Shown here in pieces: positions 46,713 through 55,581 of a DNA stretch of 64,000 nucleotides. The notes below the pieces were generated by a model. It worked only from the letters and a program-made list of their open reading frames with translations, ran no database searches and was not told the DNA's origin. Position 1 is the stretch's first letter, and each line of letters begins with the position of its first letter. The translations under genes were made by a program, and so were the position numbers. This DNA is from Sporomusa termitida (GTDB taxonomy: Bacteria > Bacillota > Negativicutes > Sporomusales > Sporomusaceae), in NCBI RefSeq assembly GCF_007641255.1, contig NZ_CP036259.1:3412501-3476500 (forward strand), given 5' to 3'.

Positions 46713-46741
46713 AGCCCCTTGGCCTGTCGGGGCAAGGGGCT
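46713..46741 (-). terminator. hairpin between SCIFF and its maturase
   Basis: AGCCCCTTG pairs with CAAGGGGCT and is followed by GTATTTTTGG on the minus strand. It would reduce maturase expression relative to the peptide, a common design for precursor-enzyme pairs. Confidence 0.6.
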
Positions 46742-46750
46742 GGGCTGTGC

Positions 46751-46891
46751 CTACTTCTGGCAGACCTGATTGCCGACAGTGCAGGAAGTCTTGCAGGCCG
46801 ACTGGCAGGAAGCCTGGCATTCCCCGCAGCCGCCTGTATGTACAGTTTGGGCCAGCGATGCTTTATTGATAGTCACAATATGCTTTTTCAT
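46751..46891 (-). CDS. SCIFF six-cysteine ribosomal peptide precursor
   Basis: 46 residues starting MKKHIVTINKASLAQ. Six cysteines at positions 22, 25, 29, 33, 37 and 44 lie in GGCGECQASC and ACKTSCTVGNQVC, the SCIFF pattern. The strong ribosome site aaggaggg lies 8 nt upstream. The maturase follows after a hairpin. SCIFF is nearly universal in Clostridia-related lineages and its physiological role is unknown. A leader (residues 1-21) and a core with thioether links can be assumed from the family. Confidence 0.95.
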   Translation of the reverse strand: MKKHIVTINKASLAQTVHTGGCGECQASCQSACKTSCTVGNQVCQK

Positions 46892-47010
46892 AGTTAATTC
46901 CCTCCTTGCCTACTCAATATGTGGGTAAATAAGTAAAACTCTACTATACTATTTTAGCCTTTTTACCGGCAGGAAGCAATAGCCAAACGCACGCGCCCGC
47001 CGGGACCGCT

Positions 47011-47060
47011 GTCAAGGGGACGGTTCTTTTGACAGATGTCAGAAGAACCGTCCCTCTGAC
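47011..47060. repeat. REP-like palindrome
   Basis: gtcaaggggacggttctt (47011-47028) and aagaaccgtccctctgac (47043-47060) form an 18-bp imperfect stem with a 14-nt loop. It is the only complete member of the GGGGACGGTTC word family in this window. Confidence 0.8.
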
Positions 47061-47088
47061 ATTCGCATCCCTTTGGCACTCCCGTCGG

Positions 47089-48177
47089 CTACTGCCGGGT
47101 GACCGGGGCCAGAATAATTTTGACCGGCAGGTTCGAGGCACCGGGCGGTGAGAAGGTCAGCCACAGCGACTGACCGCCGCTGAAATCACCGAGATGGTCC
47201 ATGTCGGTTGACGTCTTACTGCCAAAAAACAGCCTGTCCGCCGGGGTGCCGACGACGGCCTCCTCCCGGTGGCGGTATTTAAGCTTGAGGCCGCCGGCAT
47301 ATTCCCCGCCCCGGGGGTTTAGATAAACGGCATAGTTTTGTTCAAAGGCGGTTGGCAAAAATACCCTGTACAAAACACCATAATTACCGTAATTCAGGGC
47401 TGGCGAGCCGTCGGTCGCATCAATGCCGGCCACATAGGTGTCCAGCTTATGGTCGGCCAGCGTAATCCCCAGCACGCCGTCGCGGGTGGAATCATATACC
47501 TGGGTTGGCACAACCAGCCGGTCCCGGCCGGCGAAAGTGCCTCGCAGGCGCTGACTGTCGGTGGGCAATATCTTCGCTTTTTTAATAAACTCAGCCGGAT
47601 CAGCCTCAACCGGCAGCATCATAACAACCACCTTCACCGGCTCCTTGGTTTGAAAATCGTAGATGCCATTAACCAGCGCATCGGGGACAACCACCGTTTC
47701 ATTGAGCACCGGCTCCAACAGGGCCGTACCTTTAGCCGGTACCTCGATCAGTTCGACCTCGTGCTGGTTCAGGTAGTTAAGCTGAGCAATCTTCCCCACG
47801 GCCAGATAGTCCAGGCTGGGACCGCCCAGGCCATACTGATTGACAATAACCTGGGCCGCGGTGCGCGATTCATTAACAAGCAGCACGACCACCTTTTTTA
47901 ACTCCCTGGTCGCATTCACATGATGGAAGAAAAGGCGGACATTACCGGCGACTGTGTCCTGGTACATAATACCGTCGGCCGGAACCATCTCCGGGCTGTC
48001 GGAAAGCAGCAGCGTTCCGCCCAGCTCAGTCACGGTCGCAGGCAGTTCGGTAACCCGGGAAACATCAAAGGGTGCGGTTGGACCAGGGTTAGCCAGGCCT
48101 GGCTGGGGGGTTGAGACAAAATTAACGGCCATGGTGACAGCAACGGCAACACCGGCCTGACGAAACCAAGTAAACAA
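47089..48177 (-). CDS. secreted protein of unknown function
   Basis: 362 residues. An N-terminal signal peptide (GVAVAVTMAVNFVSTPQPGLA, cleavage likely after LANP) leads into a mature beta-rich protein with no cysteine. Repeated hydrophobic strands (VVVLLVNESRTAAQVIVNQY; PVKVVVMMLPVE; LPVKIILAP) suggest beta-sandwich folds, perhaps a cell-envelope or exopolymer-binding protein. It has a strong own promoter overlapped by a palindrome, indicating specific regulation. No family is recognised. Confidence 0.7.
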   Translation of the reverse strand: MFTWFRQAGVAVAVTMAVNFVSTPQPGLANPGPTAPFDVSRVTELPATVTELGGTLLLSDSPEMVPADGIMYQDTVAGNVRLFFHHVNATRELKKVVVLLVNESRTAAQVIVNQYGLGGPSLDYLAVGKIAQLNYLNQHEVELIEVPAKGTALLEPVLNETVVVPDALVNGIYDFQTKEPVKVVVMMLPVEADPAEFIKKAKILPTDSQRLRGTFAGRDRLVVPTQVYDSTRDGVLGITLADHKLDTYVAGIDATDGSPALNYGNYGVLYRVFLPTAFEQNYAVYLNPRGGEYAGGLKLKYRHREEAVVGTPADRLFFGSKTSTDMDHLGDFSGGQSLWLTFSPPGASNLPVKIILAPVTRQ

Positions 48178-48208
48178 ATAGCATACCTCCTAACAGGCCA
48201 ATCGCCTT

Positions 48209-48244
48209 CCAGGCAATTATAGCAAACTATTGCCTGGCCAGCAA
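48209..48244 (-). promoter_or_regulatory. promoter with embedded operator palindrome
   Basis: On the minus strand TTGCTG (48244-48239), 17-bp spacer and TATAAT (48221-48216). CCAGGCAAT (48237-48229) and ATTGCCTGG (48217-48209) form a 9-bp palindrome with 11-bp spacing that straddles the -10 box, a typical repressor-site position. Confidence 0.65.
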
Positions 48245-48367
48245 CCTGCAGGGAGATTTTACCAGCAAGCCGGTCAGGAAGCCAGGACTGCCAGCGTGGC
48301 ATACAGGCGGGCCCGCAGCAGCCGAAGATGAAACGCCCACAGACCGCAGCGGGGCCGGGTATATTAA

Positions 48368-49333
48368 CTACTCATTCTGCTCCTGCGCCTCTGCCGGCAG
48401 CCGGCTGCGCAGGGACTCGGCAATCTCCCCCAGTTTGCGCAGGCGGTGATTGATCCCGGATTTGCCGACCCGCCCTTCCAGGGCTTCCACCAATTCCGCT
48501 AGGGTGGCTTCGCGGTGTGCCAGCCGGGCCTCAGCGACCTCCCGCAGCGCCGGCGGCAGTTTGTCTAACCCCAGGTGCCGGGCAATCAGGCTGATACTGT
48601 CCACCTGGCGCACAGCCGCATTAACCGTTTTCTGCAAATTAGCGGTTTCACAGTTAACAAGCCGGTTTACCTGATTGCGCATATCTTTGACCACCCGGAC
48701 ATTCTCAAACAGCAATAAAGCGTTATGGGCGCCGATAATCTGGAGAAAAGCAGTAATGGCATTGCCGTCTTTAAGATAGACTATGTAGTCGTCCTTCCGG
48801 TCCGTCATCCGGCCCGGCAGGCTAAGAGACTTCATAATTCTGACCAGCGACTTGGCCAGTTCCGCATTGCCTGTAACCAGTTCCAGGTGGTAGGATCCTT
48901 CCGGGCGGTTAACGGAGCCGCCGCCTAAAAACGCGCCCCGCAGATAAGACCGGCGGCAGCATACTTTACGGAGAATGCTGCTGTCAGACTGGACATTCAG
49001 GCCGTCCGCCCCCATGATCCCCAGAGCGGCCAGCAGATCATTAACGCCCGGTGAGGGAATAACCCGGACATGGTAGGTGTTACTCTTCTTGAGGCGCCGG
49101 CCACGGGTAACCACCACCTCGGTTTTTACATCGGAATACCGTTTGATAAGACTCAGTACCTTCCGGGTGACAGCAGCATTTTCACTGCTGAAATTAATGC
49201 CCAGATTGTTATTGCCGCCAATCGCCATCGAACCACCCATCCTGATCAAGGCCGCCAGTTCAGCGGCTAAACAGCAGCTTTGCTCGCCGATAATACGAGC
49301 CAGTTCATTTTTTACTTCAGCAGAAAACGACAA
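48368..49333 (-). CDS. whiA: sporulation/cell-division regulator WhiA
   Basis: 321 residues. The N-terminal part resembles a LAGLIDADG homing-endonuclease fold without catalytic acids (CCRRSYLRGAFLGGGSVNRP near 125). The C-terminal helix-turn-helix domain holds LAELVEALEGRVGKSGINHRLRKLGE. WhiA influences cell division, chromosome segregation and, in Streptomyces, sporulation. It is third in rapZ-yvcK-whiA; 5 bp separate it from yvcK. Confidence 0.95.
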   Translation of the reverse strand: MSFSAEVKNELARIIGEQSCCLAAELAALIRMGGSMAIGGNNNLGINFSSENAAVTRKVLSLIKRYSDVKTEVVVTRGRRLKKSNTYHVRVIPSPGVNDLLAALGIMGADGLNVQSDSSILRKVCCRRSYLRGAFLGGGSVNRPEGSYHLELVTGNAELAKSLVRIMKSLSLPGRMTDRKDDYIVYLKDGNAITAFLQIIGAHNALLLFENVRVVKDMRNQVNRLVNCETANLQKTVNAAVRQVDSISLIARHLGLDKLPPALREVAEARLAHREATLAELVEALEGRVGKSGINHRLRKLGEIAESLRSRLPAEAQEQNE

Positions 49334-49338
49334 AGTCT

Positions 49339-50694
49339 TCAGTCCTTTAGCTTTTTAATGCTTTCGGCCATAATATAGTAGTCCAACAGCCGCATCCGGT
49401 CGGAATTGATCTTAAGGTCATAGACCATGGACATGATGGTACGGGACAGGCGGGCCGGATCATGACGGACCAGATTGGTTTCACTGATCAGATTGGCTTT
49501 AACCACCTTAACGCCCATCGCTTCAATGCGGTCCAGATCAGGCACAACCGGCTGCGCTCCCCGCTGGGCATAAAACTCCCGCAGCTCCGGCGCCACCTCC
49601 TGGACATTAACAATCGCCATGTCGATCGAACCCGGGCCGGCATGGTCAATAATGGCCTTGATATGGTCGGAAGCAGTATAGCCGTCGGTTTCTCCCGGCT
49701 GGGTCATCACATTGCAAATATAAATCTTAACAGCGTCGCTTTCCCGCAGCATCTCGGCGACGCCGTTAACCAACAAATTTGGAATCACACTTGTATACAA
49801 ACTGCCGGGGCCTAAAATACAGGCATCGGCCTCACGAATCGCCTCAATAGCCCCTTTAACCGGCCTGACATCGGCCGGCGTTATCGCTACCCGTTTTATG
49901 CGTTTGCCGGACAGCGGAATCTGCGACTCTCCCTGCACCACGGTGCCGTCCGTCATTTCCGCCAGCAGCAATACCGGCTCAGTCGAAGAAGGCAGGACCT
50001 GCCCCCGCACGGCCAGTACCTTGCTCGATTCTTTGAGCGCCAGTTCAACATCGCCAACAATCTCAGTCATAGCGGCGATAAATAAATTGCCAAAACTATG
50101 ACCGGCCAACTCGCCGCTGCCGCCAAACCGGTGCTGAAACAGCTTCTCCATCAAGGGCTCGGTATCGGCCAGCGCCACCAGGCAATTGCGCAAGTCCCCC
50201 GGCGGGATAATGCCAAAATCCTTACGCAGCCGGCCTGATGAACCGCCGTCATCGCCGACGGTCACGATGGCGGTGATATTGCTGGTAATACTCTTAATCC
50301 CCCGCAGGAGTACCGACAAACCGGTGCCGCCGCCAATGACGGCAATCGCCGGCCCGCGGTTGAGCTTGCGTTTTTCAAAAATAATCTCAACCAGCTTATC
50401 GGACCCTTCCGGCACCAGGACACTGATAACGGACTTGATAATCTGGCGCGTGGCCGCCAGCATAATGCTCATGCCCAAAACAACAATAGTAAGCCCGGCG
50501 ACGGTAGTAACGGCATAATAATAGTTGCCGGTCGTCAGGTAAAACAAGCGGAAAATAGCTTCTTCCACCACACCGATATATTTATAGTTAAAGACAATGG
50601 CCAAACCTAAACTGACTAAAATAACGCCTGCCGAAAACAGCAGCAGCCAGCGCTTAAACTTCATCCCTGGATATAACCATTTCAAAAAGTGCAT
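49339..50694 (-). CDS. yvcK: YvcK/GlmR-like gluconeogenesis factor
   Basis: About 451 residues, longer than the B. subtilis protein (about 317) because of an N-terminal extension with two hydrophobic helices (FSAGVILVSLGLAIVFNYKY; VAGLTIVVLGMSIMLAAT). The CofD-like core begins AVIGGGTGLSVLLRGIKSIT and VTVGDDGGSSGRLRKDF, the UDP-sugar binding site. Membrane-tethered forms occur in some Firmicutes. YvcK links carbon status to wall synthesis. The ATG at 50694 is preferred to the upstream one; the choice adds or removes only seven residues. Confidence 0.92.
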   Translation of the reverse strand: MHFLKWLYPGMKFKRWLLLFSAGVILVSLGLAIVFNYKYIGVVEEAIFRLFYLTTGNYYYAVTTVAGLTIVVLGMSIMLAATRQIIKSVISVLVPEGSDKLVEIIFEKRKLNRGPAIAVIGGGTGLSVLLRGIKSITSNITAIVTVGDDGGSSGRLRKDFGIIPPGDLRNCLVALADTEPLMEKLFQHRFGGSGELAGHSFGNLFIAAMTEIVGDVELALKESSKVLAVRGQVLPSSTEPVLLLAEMTDGTVVQGESQIPLSGKRIKRVAITPADVRPVKGAIEAIREADACILGPGSLYTSVIPNLLVNGVAEMLRESDAVKIYICNVMTQPGETDGYTASDHIKAIIDHAGPGSIDMAIVNVQEVAPELREFYAQRGAQPVVPDLDRIEAMGVKVVKANLISETNLVRHDPARLSRTIMSMVYDLKINSDRMRLLDYYIMAESIKKLKD

Positions 50695-50747
50695 ATAATC
50701 ACCCGCATCATTCAATCATTTTGACTTGCGCAGTTTCTGACGCCCGA

Positions 50748-51629
50748 TCATTCAATGACGTTGTGCTTAATATCCCGGTGTTCAACATTGACTTTAAAGC
50801 CTTTGGCCTTCAGATACTCAAACATCTTTTCCGCAATAAACACCGAACGGTGCAGACCACCGGTGCAGCCGATGGCAATAATCAGCTGGCTTTTTCCTTC
50901 TTTGACATAATGGGGAACAAGAAAGTCAATCAGGCCGGCCAGCTTTTCCATAAACTGCTGGGTAACAGGCCATTTCCAGATATACTCACCCACCACAGCC
51001 TCCTGACCGCTTTTGCGCCGGAGTGACTCCACATAAAATGGATTGGGGAGAAAACGGACATCCATCACCATATCGGCGTCAAGGGGCATACCGTATTTAA
51101 AGCCAAAGGAGACAACAGTCACCGTCATGCGCTCCAGTTCGCGTTCTTCCGCGAATAACAGCGTTATTTTGCCTTTGAGCTCTGCGGTGGACAGACCGGA
51201 GGTATCGATAATATGGGTTGCCCGGCCCCGGATTTGCTCCAGCCGGTCCCGTTCACGGTTAATTCCCTCGCTGATCCGGCCATGGGGCGCCATGGGATGA
51301 CGGCGGCGGGTTTCCTTATAACGGCGGATGATGGTGGCGTCGGAGGCTTCCAGAAAGAGAATCTCATACAAATGCCCCTGCTTTTCCATCCCCTCGAGCA
51401 CCTGCGCCAGGGTATCAAAAAATTCGCCGCCGCGGATATCGACCACCAGGGCAATCTTGGAAACCTTGCCGCCCGACTGAGCACAAAGTTCAGCGAATTT
51501 GGGAATCAGCATCGGCGGCAGGTTATCCACACAAAAGTAGCCTAAATCCTCCATCGCCCGTATCACCTGAGACTTGCCGGCACCTGACATGCCGGTGATA
51601 ATAACCAGGCGAAAGTTATCTATCGTCAT
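50748..51629 (-). CDS. rapZ: RNase adapter/nucleotide-binding protein RapZ (YvcJ)
   Basis: About 293 residues. Walker A IITGMSGAGKSQ is near residue 10, and a Walker-B-like stretch DIRGGEFFDTLAQV near 75 follows. The conserved C-terminal domain includes SFGFKYGMPLDADMVMDVRF and AIGCTGGLHRSVFIAE, which binds GlcN6P in E. coli RapZ. In Bacillus it acts in competence and glucosamine control. It is first of the three-gene rapZ-yvcK-whiA unit. Start set at ATG 51629. Confidence 0.95.
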   Translation of the reverse strand: MTIDNFRLVIITGMSGAGKSQVIRAMEDLGYFCVDNLPPMLIPKFAELCAQSGGKVSKIALVVDIRGGEFFDTLAQVLEGMEKQGHLYEILFLEASDATIIRRYKETRRRHPMAPHGRISEGINRERDRLEQIRGRATHIIDTSGLSTAELKGKITLLFAEERELERMTVTVVSFGFKYGMPLDADMVMDVRFLPNPFYVESLRRKSGQEAVVGEYIWKWPVTQQFMEKLAGLIDFLVPHYVKEGKSQLIIAIGCTGGLHRSVFIAEKMFEYLKAKGFKVNVEHRDIKHNVIE

Positions 51630-51789
51630 CGTGAACATCTCAACTTTTCCTCCCCTTATCTTTAAAACAGGCCCCAGGATCCCTGCTGATTTGATTAGCA
51701 GCCGCTATAGCCAAAGCCGGGCTTTCTGTTCCGAAACAAAGTGCCCGCAATACTTACACCTTAATTATAGGGCAGGGCCGGGAAAAAAG

Positions 51790-51826
51790 CAAAAAGCAGT
51801 TCCCGTCATTGCTGAACAGGAACTGC
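51790..51826 (-). terminator. terminator of the chemoreceptor gene
   Basis: On the minus strand GCAGTTCC pairs with GGAACTGC and is followed by TTTTTGCTTTTTT. Confidence 0.8.
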
Positions 51827-51837
51827 CGATGCCAAAT

Positions 51838-53574
51838 TTATAGCTTAAACTTACTGACAGAGGTCTGCAACTCCTGGGCCATCTGCTGCAGCCCCTGGCC
51901 GGAGGCCGCAATTTCCTGCATCGAGGCCGATTGCTCCTGGCTGGCGGAGGCTACCGTCTGGGTCTGACCGGCAATATCCCTGCTGCTGGCCGAAAACGCC
52001 TCGACTGCAGTGACAATGCGCTGACTGCCGCCGGCCATTTCCGATATGGCGGCCGATATTTCCCGGATTTCTGCCGACATTGTGGCAATATGGGCGGCGA
52101 TCTCGGTAAAGACGCCACCGGCGGTGTGAACGGCTTCTGCGCCCAGCCTGACCTCACGGGTCCCCGATTCCATCGCGGTGACCGCTAAACCGGTCTCAGA
52201 CTGGATTTCGCCAATCAGAGCGGCGATTTGTTTGGCTGACTGACTGGCCTGTTCAGCTAAGCGGCGCACCTCCTCGGCCACCACGGCAAACCCCCGTCCC
52301 TGCTCGCCGGCCCGGGCTGCTTCAATCGCGGCATTCAGCGCCAGGAGGTTGGTCTGACTGGCAATCCCGGAAATGGCATTCACGATTTCGCCAATCTGCT
52401 GGGAATATCCGCTCAGCTTACCAACCACAGCCGCCAGGCTGTTGACCGTTGCTTCAATGTTTTCCATCTGGGACACCGCCTTACCCACGGTCCTGCTGCC
52501 CGACTGAGCCGCAGCTGCCGTATCCTGTGATGCCGCCACGACCGTACCGGCATTGGCGGCGATCTGCTGAATGCCGGCCGCCATCTGGCCGGCAACAGCC
52601 AGGGCATCGTTGGCGGCCGCTAACTGACCCTCGGCATCGGTGGCGACATGCGCGATTGATTCATCCACCTGGCCGGCGGCCCGGGCCGAGGTCTCCACAA
52701 CAGCCGCCAGGGTATCCGCGGCGGCCGCCACCTGGCCGGCAGAGCCCAGGATCGCCCTGATGGTGGTTTTAAAACGGCTCTGCATGGTATTGAGCGCCGC
52801 CGCCAGCTTACTCAGTTCATCACCATCAGCGACCTGTTTGACCGGAATACTCAGATCACCCTCGGCCAGGCTGTTGGCAACAGTAAGCATACTTTCAATC
52901 GGCCGGCACACCATGCGGGTGAGCAGAAGGCTGAGCCCGCCGCCAACCAGAACGGCGACCAGGGCCACCAGGGCCGTAATGCCTAAAAGCCGGTCCATAC
53001 TTATATAGGCACTGCTTGACTGTTCATCCACAATTGCCTTATTAGCTTTGACCACTTTTGTCAAAATATCGGCAATCTGTTCAGAATAAGGTGTAATCCG
53101 GGCATTAATGACAGCGGCCTCCGCTTTCAGCTGCTGCGCCTCAGCCGCATTGCCTGCCGCCAGCTGTTGATGGTAAGCACGGACCACCGGCGCCAGATCA
53201 TTGACAACCCCGTCGGCATGCTTACTTGTCAGCTGAATGAGTTTCTGTACATCCTGGCGGGAGTTTTCATCCACTACATCAATAAGCTGGTGTTCCAGCA
53301 CTACAGTATTACTCATCGACTGATCCTGCAGCTTGGCAAATTTTTCATCCCCGTAGGCAATAAACCCGCGGGTGCCGGCCACACCGGCCCCAAAGCTGTT
53401 TTCAATCTGCAGCGCCAGCTGTAACCGTTTGTTGGCCGCATCAATCGAAGCCAGGGTCTTGCCAAAAGAATTCATCGACAGGTAAGCTATGGCCCCCAGC
53501 ATAATAATCAAGCCCAGCATAACCGTAAACCCCAGACTGATTTTAGTACCTATCTTCAATTTTCTAAGTACCAT
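51838..53574 (-). CDS. methyl-accepting chemotaxis protein
   Basis: About 578 residues. A first transmembrane helix ([20 protein letters not shown]), a four-helix-bundle sensor (residues about 35-190), a second helix ([19 protein letters not shown]), a HAMP domain ([18 protein letters not shown]) and a long coiled coil lead to the signalling hairpin ([18 protein letters not shown]), which contacts CheA/CheW. Methylation-type Gln/Glu lie in the flanking coils. The ATG at 53574 with gggggag is used. A leader with promoter and terminator precedes it. Confidence 0.93.
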   Translation of the reverse strand: MVLRKLKIGTKISLGFTVMLGLIIMLGAIAYLSMNSFGKTLASIDAANKRLQLALQIENSFGAGVAGTRGFIAYGDEKFAKLQDQSMSNTVVLEHQLIDVVDENSRQDVQKLIQLTSKHADGVVNDLAPVVRAYHQQLAAGNAAEAQQLKAEAAVINARITPYSEQIADILTKVVKANKAIVDEQSSSAYISMDRLLGITALVALVAVLVGGGLSLLLTRMVCRPIESMLTVANSLAEGDLSIPVKQVADGDELSKLAAALNTMQSRFKTTIRAILGSAGQVAAAADTLAAVVETSARAAGQVDESIAHVATDAEGQLAAANDALAVAGQMAAGIQQIAANAGTVVAASQDTAAAAQSGSRTVGKAVSQMENIEATVNSLAAVVGKLSGYSQQIGEIVNAISGIASQTNLLALNAAIEAARAGEQGRGFAVVAEEVRRLAEQASQSAKQIAALIGEIQSETGLAVTAMESGTREVRLGAEAVHTAGGVFTEIAAHIATMSAEIREISAAISEMAGGSQRIVTAVEAFSASSRDIAGQTQTVASASQEQSASMQEIAASGQGLQQMAQELQTSVSKFKL

Positions 53575-53696
53575 ATGTATCTCCCCCAGCCCGCTAATAT
53601 CCCTATATAAAGAAAACACGGCTTGCGCCGAGCCTTGGCGAAAGCGGAAGCCGATGTTGCCCTTATCCAGACGGAAAGTTATACTTTCTTACAGGA

Positions 53697-53745
53697 TAAA
53701 AAAAAACGCTTCTAAGCCAGCATTGCTATCACTGTACAAAAGCGT
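53697..53745 (-). terminator. leader terminator of the chemoreceptor gene
   Basis: On the minus strand ACGCTT pairs with AAGCGT around an inner AGCAATGCT hairpin and is followed by TTTTTTTTATCC. It begins about 26 nt after the predicted transcript start, so it acts inside the chemoreceptor leader. The word GTGATAGCAA occurs twice just before and inside the stem. Confidence 0.65.
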
Positions 53746-53777
53746 CTTTGCTATCACCTATATGTGTTTATAGTGTA

Positions 53778-53806
53778 ATAATACCAGGTTGTCTGTCACT
53801 TGACAA
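53778..53806 (-). promoter_or_regulatory. promoter of the chemoreceptor gene
   Basis: On the minus strand TTGTCA (53806-53801), a 17-bp spacer and TATTAT (53783-53778); start near 53771. It gives a roughly 200-nt leader. Confidence 0.65.
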
Positions 53807-53880
53807 GATACACTTTGCGAAAGCCGTACCAATATTTTAAAATATTTACGCTACTCGCGAAAAAAGGGGACCGCCCGGGG

Positions 53881-55569
53881 CTACCATTGGCGATCCAGCA
53901 TAGTCTCCACCTGCGCAGCCGGCAGCGGACGGCTAAATAAATAGCCCTGCATTGTATTGCAATTCATCTCCCGCAGAAACGCACGCTGTTCCACTGTTTC
54001 CACACCTTCAGCCACAACCTTGAGCCGGAGATTATGGGCCAGAACAATAATAGCAGAGATAATGGCCGCATCCTCGGCCTCCCGGGTGGCATCCTGAATA
54101 AAAATCCGGTCAATCTTAAGGGTGGTAATCGGAAACCGCTTTAAATAACTCAAGGATGAATAGCCTGTGCCAAAATCATCAATAGCAATTTTGATGCCCA
54201 TTGCCCCCAGTTCCTTAAGGATAGCAATCGTATAATCGACATCCTGCAAGGCAATGGTTTCGGTTATCTCCAGTTCCAGATATTCAGGAGCCAAACCGGT
54301 GGCAGCCAGAATCTGGCTGACCCGGCCGATAAAATTAGGCTGACGAAACTGGCGGCCGGACAAATTTACCGATACCACGACCGGCGGATAGCCACGATCC
54401 TGCCAGGCTTTATTCTGAGCGCACGCCGTCCTGAGCACCCACTCGCCAATGGGCACGATCAGGCCTGTTTCCTCAGCCAGCGGGATAAACTCCATGGGCG
54501 GCACCAGGCCGCGTTCGGGATGCTGCCACCGGACCAGCGCCTCAACGCCGGCGGTACGGCCGGTGAAGCTGTCAATCAGCGGCTGATAATACACGACCAT
54601 TTCCTGATTGCTGAGGGCCTGCCGCAGGCTGTTCTCCAGCACAATCCGCTCCAGCACCTTTTCGTTCATGCTCTTGGTATAAAACTGATAGCCGGCGCCG
54701 CCCTGCTCCTTCGACCGGTACATGGCCGACTCGGCATTTTTCAGCAGCGAGTCCACATCCTGACCGTCATCAGGGAAGACCGCAATGCCGACACTGGCGG
54801 CTGCATGCCAGCTATAGCCGTTCAGGTCGATTGGCCGGCGAATTTCTTCAATCATAATTTCAGCAAATATTGCTGCAATTTTAGATTCAACCAGGTCCGG
54901 CAGCAAGACGGCAAACACATCGCCGCCAACCCGGGTTACCACTGCTTTTTCCCCTAAGCACCGGGTCAGTCTGATGGCAATAATACTAATAAGTTTATCG
55001 CCAATACTATGGCCTAACGTATCATTGACAACCTTAAAGCGATCAATGCCGACAAAAAACAAGGCCATCATCCCACCGTTACGTTCCGCTGCCGACAGGG
55101 CCATCATCAGGCGGTCAATCAGCAGCAGGCGGTTGGGTAAACCTGTTGCCCGGTCAAAATAGGATAAATACTCGATCATGGCCTCGGCCCGGCCGAGCCT
55201 GATCGCGGTCCGCAAGCCCCGGGACAGAATTTCTTCGGAAAGTTTTCCTTTCACCAGATAGTCAGTGGCCCCGGCCTTCATGGAATCAACAGCCAGTTGT
55301 TCGTCTCCCTGGCCGGTCAGAATAATCACAGGCGTTTTGACGCCGGCCGCCCGGATCGCCGACAGCACGGCTAATCCGTTATCACCAGGCAGGCAATGAT
55401 CCAGAAAAATACAGTCATAGCCGCCCCCCCGGGCTTTCGCTAGGCCATCAGCGCCATTATCGGTTTCATCGATTACAATATCGACGTACGCCGCCTTCAG
55501 CGCCCGTATGACCATAATCCTGTCAACCTGGTCGTCATCAATCAGCAGTATACGGAGTTCTTCAACCAT
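53881..55569 (-). CDS. response regulator with degenerate GGDEF and intact EAL domain
   Basis: 562 residues: receiver domain (LLIDDDQVDR; phospho-Asp in CIFLDHCLPGDNG near residue 57; Lys in YLVKGK), GGDEF domain about 135-300, then EAL domain about 320-555. The GGDEF signature reads RVGGDVF (Glu to Val), which predicts loss of cyclase activity. The EAL motif (GVEALVRW) and DDFGTGYSSL with the catalytic acids are intact, so c-di-GMP hydrolysis is likely, perhaps with the dead GGDEF as GTP sensor. It is co-transcribed with the 12-bp-upstream receiver protein. Confidence 0.92.
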   Translation of the reverse strand: MVEELRILLIDDDQVDRIMVIRALKAAYVDIVIDETDNGADGLAKARGGGYDCIFLDHCLPGDNGLAVLSAIRAAGVKTPVIILTGQGDEQLAVDSMKAGATDYLVKGKLSEEILSRGLRTAIRLGRAEAMIEYLSYFDRATGLPNRLLLIDRLMMALSAAERNGGMMALFFVGIDRFKVVNDTLGHSIGDKLISIIAIRLTRCLGEKAVVTRVGGDVFAVLLPDLVESKIAAIFAEIMIEEIRRPIDLNGYSWHAAASVGIAVFPDDGQDVDSLLKNAESAMYRSKEQGGAGYQFYTKSMNEKVLERIVLENSLRQALSNQEMVVYYQPLIDSFTGRTAGVEALVRWQHPERGLVPPMEFIPLAEETGLIVPIGEWVLRTACAQNKAWQDRGYPPVVVSVNLSGRQFRQPNFIGRVSQILAATGLAPEYLELEITETIALQDVDYTIAILKELGAMGIKIAIDDFGTGYSSLSYLKRFPITTLKIDRIFIQDATREAEDAAIISAIIVLAHNLRLKVVAEGVETVEQRAFLREMNCNTMQGYLFSRPLPAAQVETMLDRQW

Positions 55570-55581
55570 GCCAAGCCTCCC

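Noticed and set aside
47011-47060. Intrinsic terminator for the secreted-protein gene
   Set aside because: The stem is strong, but no T-tract follows on the minus strand and the sequence belongs to the dispersed GGGGACGGTTC family, so it is called a repeat.
53580-53690. GEMM-like (c-di-GMP-I) riboswitch in the chemoreceptor leader
   Set aside because: Words such as GGGCAACATCGG and GGCGCAAGCC superficially resemble the aptamer, but the conserved GACGCAAAGCC and receptor pairing are absent, so no riboswitch is called.
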